Source: CAWDZK01 sp963807005
GTDB lineage: Bacteria; Actinomycetota; Actinomycetes; JACCUZ01
NCBI GenBank assembly: GCA_963807005.1
Contig: CAWDZK010000003.1
Coordinates: forward strand, 276,323 to 340,322
Direction of reading: 5' to 3'
DNA: 64,000 nucleotides
The notes beneath the pieces are model-generated. The model ran no database searches and had not been told where the DNA came from. It saw only the letters and a list, made by a program, of their open reading frames with translations. Positions 8,401 to 16,126 of the stretch are shown here, one piece after another (the stretch's first letter is position 1; each line of letters begins with the position of its first letter). The translations under genes and the position numbers were made by a program.

Positions 8401-9447
8401 GTGGTCGTGGTCATGCAGCCGGATGCCTCGCAGGAGGATGTCGCCGCCGTTGTCGCCCGGGTCGAGTCGGCCGGCGGGGAGGCGTTCGTCAGCCGCGGGG
8501 TGACCCGCACCATCGTCGGACTCGTCGGCGACGTCGAGGCGTTCTCCGGGCTCAACCTGCGCGCCATGGCCGGCGTCGCGGACGTCATCCGCGTCTCCGC
8601 GCCGTACAAGCTGGTGTCCCGCATCCATCACCCGCAGATGTCCAGCGTGCTGGTCGGCGGCGTCCCCATCGGGCCGGACACCTTCACTCTCATCGCCGGC
8701 CCGTGCGCGGTCGAGACCCCCCAGCAGACGCTCGAGGCAGCCGAGATGGCCAAGGCCGCGGGCGCCACACTGCTGCGCGGGGGCGCCTACAAGCCCCGCA
8801 CGTCGCCGTACGCCTTCCAGGGCCTGGGCGAGGCAGGGCTGAAGATCCTGGCCGAGGTCCGCGAGGCCACCGGGCTGCCGGTCGTGACCGAGGTCGTGGA
8901 CGCGCACGACGTCGAGCTGGTGTCGTCCTACGCCGACATGCTCCAGGTGGGCACCCGCAACATGCAGAACTTCGGCCTGCTGCAGGCGGTCGGCCAGTGC
9001 GGCAAGCCGGTCATGCTCAAGCGCGGCATGCAGGCCACCATCGAGGAGTGGCTGATGGCCGCGGAGTACATCGCGCAGCGCGGCAATCTCGACATCGTGC
9101 TCTGCGAACGCGGTATCCGGACCTTCGAGAACGCGACCCGCAACACCTTGGACATCAGCGCCGTCCCGGTCGCGCACGCGCTGTCGCACCTGCCGGTGAT
9201 CGTCGACCCGTCGCACTCCGGCGGCCGGCGCGACCTCGTCGTGCCACTGTCCAGGGCGGCCATCGCGGTCGGCGCCGACGGCATCATCGTCGACGTCCAC
9301 CCGCACCCCGAGCAGGCGCTGTGCGACGGGCCGCAGGCGCTGGTCGACGACGACCTCCGGGCACTGGCCGCGGCCGTCCGCCAGCTGCCCCCGCTGATGG
9401 GGCGTCGCCCGGCTACTGCGGCCGCAGGGCTGACACCAGCACGCTAG
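8401..9447 (+). CDS. aroF: DAHP synthase, type I-beta (ACT-like N-terminus)
   Basis: 3-deoxy-7-phosphoheptulonate synthase, 348 residues. It condenses phosphoenolpyruvate with erythrose 4-phosphate, the entry to aromatic amino acids. Residues 1-80 form a small ACT/ferredoxin-like regulatory domain. The TIM barrel follows with IAGPCAVE, LRGGAYKPRTSPY, VLCERGIRTF, PSHSGGRRD and VDVHPHPEQAL, which hold the PEP and metal ligands. I chose GTG 8401 because TACGCT at 8389-8394 lies six bases upstream (leaderless pattern); the frame itself is open further upstream. A type II enzyme for the same step lies 1.9 kb away. The 3' end overlaps the convergent threonine aldolase by 35 bp. Confidence 0.92.
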   Translation: MVVVMQPDASQEDVAAVVARVESAGGEAFVSRGVTRTIVGLVGDVEAFSGLNLRAMAGVADVIRVSAPYKLVSRIHHPQMSSVLVGGVPIGPDTFTLIAGPCAVETPQQTLEAAEMAKAAGATLLRGGAYKPRTSPYAFQGLGEAGLKILAEVREATGLPVVTEVVDAHDVELVSSYADMLQVGTRNMQNFGLLQAVGQCGKPVMLKRGMQATIEEWLMAAEYIAQRGNLDIVLCERGIRTFENATRNTLDISAVPVAHALSHLPVIVDPSHSGGRRDLVVPLSRAAIAVGADGIIVDVHPHPEQALCDGPQALVDDDLRALAAAVRQLPPLMGRRPATAAAGLTPAR

Positions 9448-10438
9448 CCGCCTGCTCCACCTCGTCGTCGTCGACGTCGAGGTGGGTGACCGCCCGGACG
9501 CGGCGACGGTCCAGCTGGCTCAGCAGCACACCGGCTGCCCGCGCCTCGGCGACGACCGACGCGGCGTCATCGACCTCCAGCACCACGATGTTGGTCTCCA
9601 CGGCCGCGGGGTCGAGCACGCCCGGTGCGGCGGCAGCCACCCGGTCAGCAAGCAGCCGGGCCCGGCGGTGGTCGTCGGCGAGGCGCTCGACGTGGTGGTC
9701 GAGCGCGTGCAGCCCAGCGGCGGCGAGGACGCCGACCTGCCGCATCCCGCCGCCCAGCCGCTTGCGCAGCACGCGGGCCCGCGCGACCCGGTCAGCGGTC
9801 GACGCCAGCACGGAGCCGACGGGTGCGCCGAGACCCTTGGACAGGCACACGCTGACGGTGTCGAACAGCCGGCCGTACGTCGCCAGGGGCACACCTGAGG
9901 CGACGTGCGCGTTCCAGAGCCGGGCACCGTCCAGGTGCATCGCCACCTTCGCTGCCGCGGTCACCTCGCGCAGCTGCTGGATCGCGTCCAGCGGCTGCAC
10001 GGTGCCGCCGCCGAAGTTGTGGGTGTTCTCGACGACGACAGCTGCCGTCGACACGAGGTACGGCCCGGCGTCGGGGCGCATGATCGCCTCGACCGCTTCG
10101 GGGTCGAGCAGACCACGGTCGGCCGACCAGGTGCGGGTGGTGAGACCGCCGAACGCCGCTGCCGCACCGAGCTCTGCCCGCACGACGTGGGCGTCGGTGT
10201 CGCAGACCAGCTCCTGGCCGGGCTCGACCAGCAGCCGGACGCCGAGCTGGTTGGCCATCGACCCGGTCGGGGTGAACAGCGCCGCCTCGTGACCGAGCAG
10301 CTCGGCCACCCGCCGCTCCAGCGACGTCACCGTAGGGTCCTCGCCGAACACGTCGTCGCCCACCTCGGCTGAGGCCATCGCGGCGCGCATCGCCGCGGTC
10401 GGGCGGGTGACGGTGTCGCTGCGCAGGTCGATCGGCAC
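9413..10438 (-). CDS. Low-specificity L-threonine aldolase
   Basis: PLP fold-type I enzyme, 341 residues, cleaving threonine or allo-threonine to glycine and acetaldehyde. It opens with the family signature IDLRSDTVTRPT. It carries GDDVFGEDPT, HLDGARLWNA and the Schiff-base lysine K201 in VCLSKGLGAPVGS. The GTG start at 10438 is preceded by TAGGTT six bases upstream, implying a leaderless message. Its last 35 bp overlap the convergent DAHP synthase, so the C-termini of both proteins are encoded on opposite strands of one stretch. Confidence 0.92.
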   Translation of the reverse strand: MPIDLRSDTVTRPTAAMRAAMASAEVGDDVFGEDPTVTSLERRVAELLGHEAALFTPTGSMANQLGVRLLVEPGQELVCDTDAHVVRAELGAAAAFGGLTTRTWSADRGLLDPEAVEAIMRPDAGPYLVSTAAVVVENTHNFGGGTVQPLDAIQQLREVTAAAKVAMHLDGARLWNAHVASGVPLATYGRLFDTVSVCLSKGLGAPVGSVLASTADRVARARVLRKRLGGGMRQVGVLAAAGLHALDHHVERLADDHRRARLLADRVAAAAPGVLDPAAVETNIVVLEVDDAASVVAEARAAGVLLSQLDRRRVRAVTHLDVDDDEVEQAASVLVSALRPQ

Positions 10439-10447
10439 CGCGCCAAC

Positions 10448-11260
10448 CTAGGCGACGGCGGAGCCCCGCACCTCGCCCAGGTGCCGCCCGAGCGCGGACA
10501 GGAACGCGTCCGGGCTCTGCAGGTGACAGGCGTGGTCGCCCTCCAGCTCCACCACCGAGACGTGCGGCAGCCGACCGGCGAGCACGTCGACGACCCGGCG
10601 CAGCCACGGGGCGGTCACCGTCCCGCGGAAGAGCAGCGTCGGGGCCACGACGCCCTCCAGCTCGGCCACCGCACGGCCGTTGCGGTCGACCGGCTCGCCC
10701 TGCCACGACAGAGCCGCCCGGTGCGGGAGCCAGCGCTCCCAGCCGGGGTGCGCGCGCGGGTCCTCGGCCGGGCCGACGAAGCCGGCCAGCCGGAGGAACC
10801 TGGCCAGGTCGTCCTCGTCCACCGATGTCCCGGTGAGGCCGTGCACGAACTCGTTGAGCTCGTCGACGTCCGGGTCGGGCTCGGCGAGCTGCTCCAGCAC
10901 CCAGTAGGCCGCCGGCTCCACCAGCGCGAGCGAACGCACCAGGCCCGGGTACTCCATCGCCAGCTCGAGCAGAGCCCGCCCGCCACCCGACCAGCCCACC
11001 AGGTCGACGGCGGCCAGGCCGAGCTCCTCCAGGGTCAGCCGCAGCGACTCGCGCTCGGTGACAGCGGTGTACGTCGGGTCCCCCGGCTCGCCCCGCGAGC
11101 CGAGCTCGTTGCCGATCGGCTGGACCCGGACCACCCTGCTGCCGGACGACAGCGCCGGCACCAGCGGCAGCCAGGACAACCAGCCGGTCAGTCCACCGGG
11201 GACGAGGACCAGCGGTTCGCCGTCACCCACGACCTCGCGCGTCAGCGCCCGCGGCTCCAC
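10448..11260 (-). CDS. Alpha/beta hydrolase
   Basis: 270 residues with the alpha/beta hydrolase fold. The oxyanion segment is LVLVPGGLTGW at about 17-27, and the nucleophile elbow is GWSGGG with S91. The terminal histidine block is LEGDHACHLQSPDAFL. The Asp of the triad should fall in the strand before it. The substrate is unknown. It may share a transcript with the downstream threonine aldolase, although that gene has its own -10 hexamer inside the 9-bp gap. CATCGT lies six bases before the GTG start, a weak leaderless pattern. Confidence 0.82.
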   Translation of the reverse strand: MEPRALTREVVGDGEPLVLVPGGLTGWLSWLPLVPALSSGSRVVRVQPIGNELGSRGEPGDPTYTAVTERESLRLTLEELGLAAVDLVGWSGGGRALLELAMEYPGLVRSLALVEPAAYWVLEQLAEPDPDVDELNEFVHGLTGTSVDEDDLARFLRLAGFVGPAEDPRAHPGWERWLPHRAALSWQGEPVDRNGRAVAELEGVVAPTLLFRGTVTAPWLRRVVDVLAGRLPHVSVVELEGDHACHLQSPDAFLSALGRHLGEVRGSAVA

Positions 11261-11281
11261 AGCCCGACGATGCGCGCGATG

Positions 11282-12631
11282 TCAGCCCTGCGCAAGCATC
11301 TCGGCGACGAGGAAGGCCAGCTCCAGGGACTGCGCATGGTTCAGCCGTGGGTCGCAGGCCGTCTGGTAGCGGATGGGCAGGTCGGTCTCGCCGATGCCAC
11401 CGGCACCACCGAGGCACTCGGTCACGTCGTCACCGGTGAGCTCCATGTGCAGGCCGCCGGGATGGGTGCCCAGGGCCCGGTGCACCTCGAAGAAGCCGCG
11501 CACCTCGTCGATGACGTCGTCGAACCTGCGGGTCTTCAGCCCGTCCGGCGCCTCGAACGTGTTGCCGTGCATCGGGTCGCACACCCAGGCGACCGTCGCC
11601 CCGCTGGCCGTCACCTTCTCGACGACGGCGGGCAGGACGTCGCGGACCCGGTCACAGCCCATCCGGGTCACGAACGACAGCCGCCCCGGCTCGTCGTCGG
11701 GGTTGAGCCGCTCGACCAGCGCCAGCGCGTCGTCCGGCGAGGTGCCGGGCCCGATCTTCACCGCGACCGGGTTGCGGATCGAGGCCGCGAACTCCACGTG
11801 GGCGCCGTCCAGCGCCCGGGTCCGCTCCCCCACCCAGACGAGGTGGCCGGACACGTCGTACGGCAGACCGGTGCGCGAGTCGATCCGGGTGAGGGCGCGC
11901 TCGTAGTCCAGCAGCAGCGCCTCGTGGCTGGAGTAGAGGTCGACGGTGCGGAAGGCCTCCGGGTCCACGCCCGCGGCCGCCATGAAAGCCAGCGCCCGGT
12001 CGATGTCCCGGGCCATCACCTCGTACTTCTGGTGCGCGGTCGCCGACGCCACGAAGCCCTGGTTCCACGCGTGCACCTGCCGCAGGTCGGCGAGGCCGCC
12101 CTGGGTGAACGCGCGGACGAGGTTCAGGGTCGCGGCCGAGGCGTTGTAGACGCGCAGCAGCCGCTCCGGGTCGTGCCGGCGGGATTCCTCGGTGAACTCG
12201 ATCCCATTGACGGCGTCGCCCCGGTAGGACGGCAGGGTCACGCCGTCGCGGGTCTCGAGGTCCGCGCTGCGCGGCTTGGCGAACTGGCCGGCGATCCGGC
12301 CGACCTTCACGACCGGCACCTGGGCGCCGTAGGTGAGCACCACGGCCATCTGCAGCAGCGTCTTGATCTTGTTCCGGATGATGTCGGCGGTGCAGTCGAC
12401 GAACGTCTCGGCGCAGTCGCCGCCCTGGAGCAGGAACGCCTCGCCGCGGGCCACCGCCCCGAGCCGCTCCTTGAGCGCGTCGCACTCGCCGGCGAACACC
12501 AGCGGCGGCAGCACGCGGAGCTGGGCGACCACGTCGTCCAGCGCAGCCCGGTCCGGCCAGTCCGGCTGCTGTGCGGCGGTGCGGATCGGCACTGCCGGCG
12601 TCGGGTCGGTCGGCACGGACGGCACGGTCAC
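11282..12631 (-). CDS. aroG: DAHP synthase, type II (plant/mycobacterial class)
   Basis: Class II 3-deoxy-7-phosphoheptulonate synthase, 449 residues from the chosen start. Landmarks are the N-terminal AAQQPDWPD, FLLQGGDCAETF (metal-binding Cys), SYRGDAVNG, SFVTRMGCDRVRD and WVCDPMHGNTFE, which contain PEP and metal ligands. The frame is open to an ATG at 12685. I chose GTG 12631 because TACCCT lies exactly six bases upstream and the first 18 extra residues lack similarity. M. tuberculosis has this enzyme (Rv2178c) in the same neighbourhood. In mycobacteria it recruits chorismate mutase for feedback control. Confidence 0.92.
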   Translation of the reverse strand: MTVPSVPTDPTPAVPIRTAAQQPDWPDRAALDDVVAQLRVLPPLVFAGECDALKERLGAVARGEAFLLQGGDCAETFVDCTADIIRNKIKTLLQMAVVLTYGAQVPVVKVGRIAGQFAKPRSADLETRDGVTLPSYRGDAVNGIEFTEESRRHDPERLLRVYNASAATLNLVRAFTQGGLADLRQVHAWNQGFVASATAHQKYEVMARDIDRALAFMAAAGVDPEAFRTVDLYSSHEALLLDYERALTRIDSRTGLPYDVSGHLVWVGERTRALDGAHVEFAASIRNPVAVKIGPGTSPDDALALVERLNPDDEPGRLSFVTRMGCDRVRDVLPAVVEKVTASGATVAWVCDPMHGNTFEAPDGLKTRRFDDVIDEVRGFFEVHRALGTHPGGLHMELTGDDVTECLGGAGGIGETDLPIRYQTACDPRLNHAQSLELAFLVAEMLAQG

Positions 12632-12778
12632 CGCCCCAGGGTACGGTCGCCGACCCCGCCGGCCGGCCGCCCGCATGGGGCTCATTCAGGACAAAAAGGT
12701 GTGATCCAGGCCATAACTCGGCGCTTCAGCACTCGTTGCCCAGGGTGATCCGACCCTCGTCCCCCACCCAGGAGAGTC

Positions 12779-13879
12779 ATGCGCCTCGCCCGTCCCGCTG
12801 CGGCCCTCGCCGCGGCCGCCGCCGCCGTCGCCCTGACGGCCACGCCCGCCTCCGCCGCGCCCAACGACCCGCTGTACGCCAAGCAGTACGGCCCCCAGCA
12901 GGTGCACGCCGAGCAGGCCTGGGCGACCAGCACCGGCGCCGGTGCCGTCATCGCCGTGGTCGACACCGGAGTCGACCTCAGCCACGAGGACCTGCAGGGC
13001 CAGCTGGTTCCCGGCGCGACGTTCAGCGGCTGCGCCCAGACGGGGCCGTGCGGCAACGGTGACTACCGCGGCCCGGACGGCGTCAACAACGGCGACGAGC
13101 ACGGGACGCACGTCTCCGGCATCGCCGCCGCGGCGACGGGCAACGGCGTCGGCATCGCCGGCGTCGCCCGCAACGCGAAGGTCATGCCGGTGAAGGTGCT
13201 CGAGGGCGGCAGCGGCTCCTTCGAGGAGATCGCCGCCGGCATGCGCTGGGCCGTCGACCACGGCGCTGACGTCATCAACATGAGCCTCGGCGCCACCCAG
13301 GGCGTGCAGGCGCTGGTCCTCACCGGCGTCATCACCGACGTCCAGGACGCGGCGAACTACGCCTACAGCAAGGGTGTCGCCGTCATCGCGGCCGCCGGCA
13401 ACGACTCGGTCCCGCTGTGCAACGAGCCCGGCTTCGACTCCCACGTCATGTGCGTCTCGGCCACGGACAAGCGCGAGGCGCCGGCGGCGTACAGCTCCGG
13501 CGCGGTCAAGCCCGACCTGATGACCGTCTCCGCCCCTGGCGGCTCCCTCGCGCCGGTCTGCGGCGAGGACATCGTGTCCACGGTGCCGGCCGGCACCAGC
13601 AGCTCGGGTGCGACCTGCGGCTACGGGAACAACTACGACGAGTACGCCGGCACCTCGATGGCGACCCCGCACGTCGCCGGTGTCGCCGCGCTGCTCGCCG
13701 CGCAGGGGCGCAGTGTGCAGAACATCTACGACACGCTCATGAGCACGGCCCGCAAGCCGGGGACGAACACCCGCGGCGTGTGGGACCCGAAGTACGGCTA
13801 CGGCATCGTCGACGCACAGGCCGCGGTGGCCTCGCCGGGGGCGAGCCTGAAGATGGCGAAGAAGGCCCGCGGCAAGTAG
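12779..13879 (+). CDS. Secreted subtilisin-family serine protease (S8)
   Basis: 366 residues. The signal peptide (1-26) has an Arg pair, an Ala-rich core and an ASA cleavage site. The peptidase domain carries Asp62 (VVDTGVD), His108 (DEHGTHVSG), the oxyanion Asn region (AAAGNDS, about 205-210) and Ser293 (GTSMATPHVAG). There is no separate propeptide inhibitor domain and no C-terminal anchor, so it should be released. Six cysteines suggest disulfides. The ribosome site AGGAGAG ends a few bases before the ATG. The upstream gap 12686-12778 contains an AT-rich stretch that probably holds its promoter. Confidence 0.93.
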   Translation: MRLARPAAALAAAAAAVALTATPASAAPNDPLYAKQYGPQQVHAEQAWATSTGAGAVIAVVDTGVDLSHEDLQGQLVPGATFSGCAQTGPCGNGDYRGPDGVNNGDEHGTHVSGIAAAATGNGVGIAGVARNAKVMPVKVLEGGSGSFEEIAAGMRWAVDHGADVINMSLGATQGVQALVLTGVITDVQDAANYAYSKGVAVIAAAGNDSVPLCNEPGFDSHVMCVSATDKREAPAAYSSGAVKPDLMTVSAPGGSLAPVCGEDIVSTVPAGTSSSGATCGYGNNYDEYAGTSMATPHVAGVAALLAAQGRSVQNIYDTLMSTARKPGTNTRGVWDPKYGYGIVDAQAAVASPGASLKMAKKARGK

Positions 13880-13934
13880 TCGGGCTGACCTGGGAGACCG
13901 ACCGCTGACCTTCGGCAGGAGTCAGCGGGGGCGC

Positions 13935-13964
13935 GCGGGCCGGACGGGATTCCGTCCGGCCCGC
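13935..13964. terminator. Strong hairpin after the subtilase gene
   Basis: A perfect 13-bp GC-rich stem (13935-13947 with 13952-13964) closes a four-base GATT loop, 55 nt after the subtilase stop. No U-tract follows, which is common for actinobacterial terminators. Confidence 0.75.
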
Positions 13965-14010
13965 GTTCGCGTCCACCGCCCCTCCCCTGCGCGCCCCGCC
14001 CCCCCCTCGT

Positions 14011-14230
14011 CGCCGTTCGACCACGTATACGTGGTCAACCAGACCTGGACGGGGCTCCTGCGGCCCGCCAAGTGCCGGTACGCCACGCCAAGCAGGCGGG
14101 CCCGGACCCCCCCAGCGCCGGCGCCCACCCTTCGCGCCGTTCGACCACGTCTACGTGGTCAACGCGACCTGGACGGGGCTCCTGCGACCCGCCAAGCGCC
14201 GTTCGACCACGTATACGTGGTCAACCAGAC
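14011..14230. repeat. Three-copy palindromic repeat on a 62-bp period
   Basis: The palindrome GACCACGTATACGTGGTC occurs at 14019-14036 and 14205-14222. A one-base variant (GTCTAC in the centre) lies at 14143-14160. Copies 1 and 2 continue into the same 40-bp tail, CTGGACGGGGCTCCTGCG followed by (G/A)CCCGCCAAG. Copy 3 keeps only the palindrome and the next few bases. Start-to-start distances are 124 and 62 bp, so a 62-bp unit has lost or replaced its second member. The block sits between convergent genes. I see no gene in 13880-14246, and each palindrome could form a 7-bp stem with a TATA loop. Confidence 0.85.
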
Positions 14231-14246
14231 CGGCCGCGGCAACTGC

Positions 14247-15272
14247 TCAGCCGAAGAAGACCTCGGCCTCGGCGTACAGGTGCGGGTCGACCAGCTTGAG
14301 GACCGTGGTCGCGTCGGTGAGCGGCACCCGCTCGATCTCGGTGCCGCGCAGGGCGACCATCGTGCCCCAGTCGCCGTCGTTGACGGCGTCGATCGCGTGC
14401 AGACCGAACCGGGTGGCCAGCCAGCGGTCGCGGGCCGTGGGCGTCCCACCGCGCTGGATGTGCCCCAGCACCGTGGTCCGCGCCTCCTTGCCGGTGCGCT
14501 TCTCGATCTCCTTCTCCAGGACCTGCCCGATGCCACCGAGCCGGACGTGGCCGAACGAGTCGAGCTCGCCGTCGGCCAGCGTCAAGGTGCCCTCGGCCGG
14601 CGTGGCGCCCTCGGAGACCACCAGGATCGGTGAGTAGTGGCTCTCGAAGCGCGACTCGACGTACTCGCACACCTTGTCGATGTCGAACGGAACCTCGGGG
14701 ATGAGGATGACGTTGGCACCGCCGGCCATCCCGGCGTGCAGCGCGATCCAGCCCGCGTGCCGACCCATCACCTCGACGATGAGCGCGCGGTGGTGCGACT
14801 CGGCCGTCGTGTGCAGCCGGTCGATGGCCTCCATCGCGACGTTGACCGCGGTGTCGAACCCGAAGGTGTAGTCGGTCGCGTTGAGGTCGTTGTCGATCGT
14901 CTTGGGTACGCCGACGACGTTGACGCCGTGCTCGTGCAGCTTCGTCGCGACACCCAGGGTGTCCTCACCGCCGATCGCGATGAGCGCATGCACCCCGAGC
15001 CGTGCCAGGTTCGCCTCGATGTGGTCCAGGCCACCGTCGACCTTGAACGGGTTGGTGCGCGACGAGCCGAGGATGGTGCCGCCGCGCGGCAGGATGCCGC
15101 GCACCTCGTCCACTCCGAGCTGGGTCGTCAAGCCCTCGATGGGGCCGCGCCACCCGTCGCGGAAGCCGACGAACTCGTTCCCGTACACCTGCACGCCCTT
15201 GCGTACGACGGCACGGATCACGGCGTTCAGTCCTGGACAGTCGCCACCACCGGTGAGCACTCCGATTCGCAT
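14247..15272 (-). CDS. pfkA: 6-phosphofructokinase with pyrophosphate-type residues
   Basis: 341 residues, PFK family A. It phosphorylates fructose 6-phosphate in glycolysis. The phosphate-donor loop reads GGEDT at 101-105, giving Asp104, and PKTIDND gives Lys124. In this family Gly104/Gly124 mark ATP enzymes, while Asp104/Lys124 mark pyrophosphate-dependent ones such as that of Amycolatopsis methanolica. I therefore infer PPi dependence, which would also make the step reversible. The substrate motif MGRHAGWIA and the catalytic TIDND are present. The start follows TAGGGT by seven bases, divergent from the DUF1028 gene. Confidence 0.9.
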   Translation of the reverse strand: MRIGVLTGGGDCPGLNAVIRAVVRKGVQVYGNEFVGFRDGWRGPIEGLTTQLGVDEVRGILPRGGTILGSSRTNPFKVDGGLDHIEANLARLGVHALIAIGGEDTLGVATKLHEHGVNVVGVPKTIDNDLNATDYTFGFDTAVNVAMEAIDRLHTTAESHHRALIVEVMGRHAGWIALHAGMAGGANVILIPEVPFDIDKVCEYVESRFESHYSPILVVSEGATPAEGTLTLADGELDSFGHVRLGGIGQVLEKEIEKRTGKEARTTVLGHIQRGGTPTARDRWLATRFGLHAIDAVNDGDWGTMVALRGTEIERVPLTDATTVLKLVDPHLYAEAEVFFG

Positions 15273-15279
15273 GGGTTCG

Positions 15280-15301
15280 ACCCTAGGGGCCCGGCTAGGG
15301 T
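15280..15301. promoter_or_regulatory. Back-to-back leaderless promoters (pfkA and DUF1028 gene)
   Basis: On the minus strand TAGGGT (15285-15280) lies seven bases before the pfkA ATG. On the plus strand TAGGGT (15296-15301) lies six bases before the ATG at 15308. The two start codons are only 35 bp apart, so the promoters overlap and probably exclude one another. Confidence 0.65.
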
Positions 15302-15307
15302 CGGGTC

Positions 15308-16123
15308 ATGACGTTCTCAGTCGTCGGACGGTCGGCCGACGGCGCGTCGGTCGGCGTCGCCGTGGCCTCCAAGTTCCTCGCCGTGGGTGCGGCCGTGCCG
15401 GCGGCCGAGGCCGACGTGGGCGCGGTGGCCACCCAGTCCTACGCCAACCTGTCGTACCGGCCGGACGGCCTGGCCATGCTGCGGTCCGGCCGCAGCGCGC
15501 AGGACACCCTCGACGCGCTGGTGGGCGCCGACGAGGGCCGGGCGCAGCGCCAGGCGGGGGTCGTCGACGCCACCGGTGGCGCCGCGACGTACACCGGCGA
15601 GGGTTGCCACCCCTGGGCCGGGGGTCGCACCGGCGACGGCTACGCCGTGCAGGGCAACATCCTGGTCGGGCCCGAGGTCGTCGACGCGATGGAGTCGGCC
15701 TGGCTCGACTCGGCAGCGGAGCCTCTCGCCGTACGCCTGCTCGCCGCGCTGTCGGCGGGCGACGACGCCGGCGGGGATCGCCGCGGCAGGCAGAGCGCGG
15801 CGCTGCTCGTGGCCCGGCGCGCGGGCGGCTACGGCGGCGAGTCGGACATCGAGGTGGACCTCCGGGTCGACGACCACGAACGACCCGTGGCCGAGCTGGC
15901 CCGGCTGCTCGACCTGCACCGGCTGTACTTCGGCAAGCCCGACCCGGCGTCGCTGCTGCCCCTGGAGGGCGAGCTGGCCGCCGAGGTCGCCACCCGGCTC
16001 CGGTCGCTCGGCCACCCGACACTGGACGACTGGGCGGGAGTGGAGAACTTCGAGGAGCGGATGGTCGCCGGCGCCATCGATCCGCTGGTCCTCGAGCAGC
16101 TGCGCGCGAAGAGCGAGGCCTGA
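15308..16123 (+). CDS. DUF1028 family Ntn-hydrolase-like protein
   Basis: 271 residues. The N-terminus (TFSVVGRSADGASVGVAVAS) and the blocks GAVATQSYANLSY, GRAQRQAGVVDATG and YAVQGNILVGPEVVDAM are those of DUF1028, a family with an Ntn-hydrolase fold. Its substrate is not established; peptidoglycan-peptide or amide hydrolysis has been suggested for relatives. Residues after about 200 form an extra C-terminal domain seen in longer members. The stop lies three bases before the glycerol kinase start, so the two genes are likely cotranscribed. Confidence 0.85.
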   Translation: MTFSVVGRSADGASVGVAVASKFLAVGAAVPAAEADVGAVATQSYANLSYRPDGLAMLRSGRSAQDTLDALVGADEGRAQRQAGVVDATGGAATYTGEGCHPWAGGRTGDGYAVQGNILVGPEVVDAMESAWLDSAAEPLAVRLLAALSAGDDAGGDRRGRQSAALLVARRAGGYGGESDIEVDLRVDDHERPVAELARLLDLHRLYFGKPDPASLLPLEGELAAEVATRLRSLGHPTLDDWAGVENFEERMVAGAIDPLVLEQLRAKSEA

Positions 16124-16126
16124 GCC

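Noticed and set aside
10481..12748. Plus-strand open frame of 755 codons opposite the hydrolase and type II DAHP synthase
   Set aside because: No domain similarity; the minus-strand enzymes have complete active-site motifs.
14011..14230. CRISPR array
   Set aside because: Only three units, the spacer-like parts are themselves repeated, and no cas gene is near.
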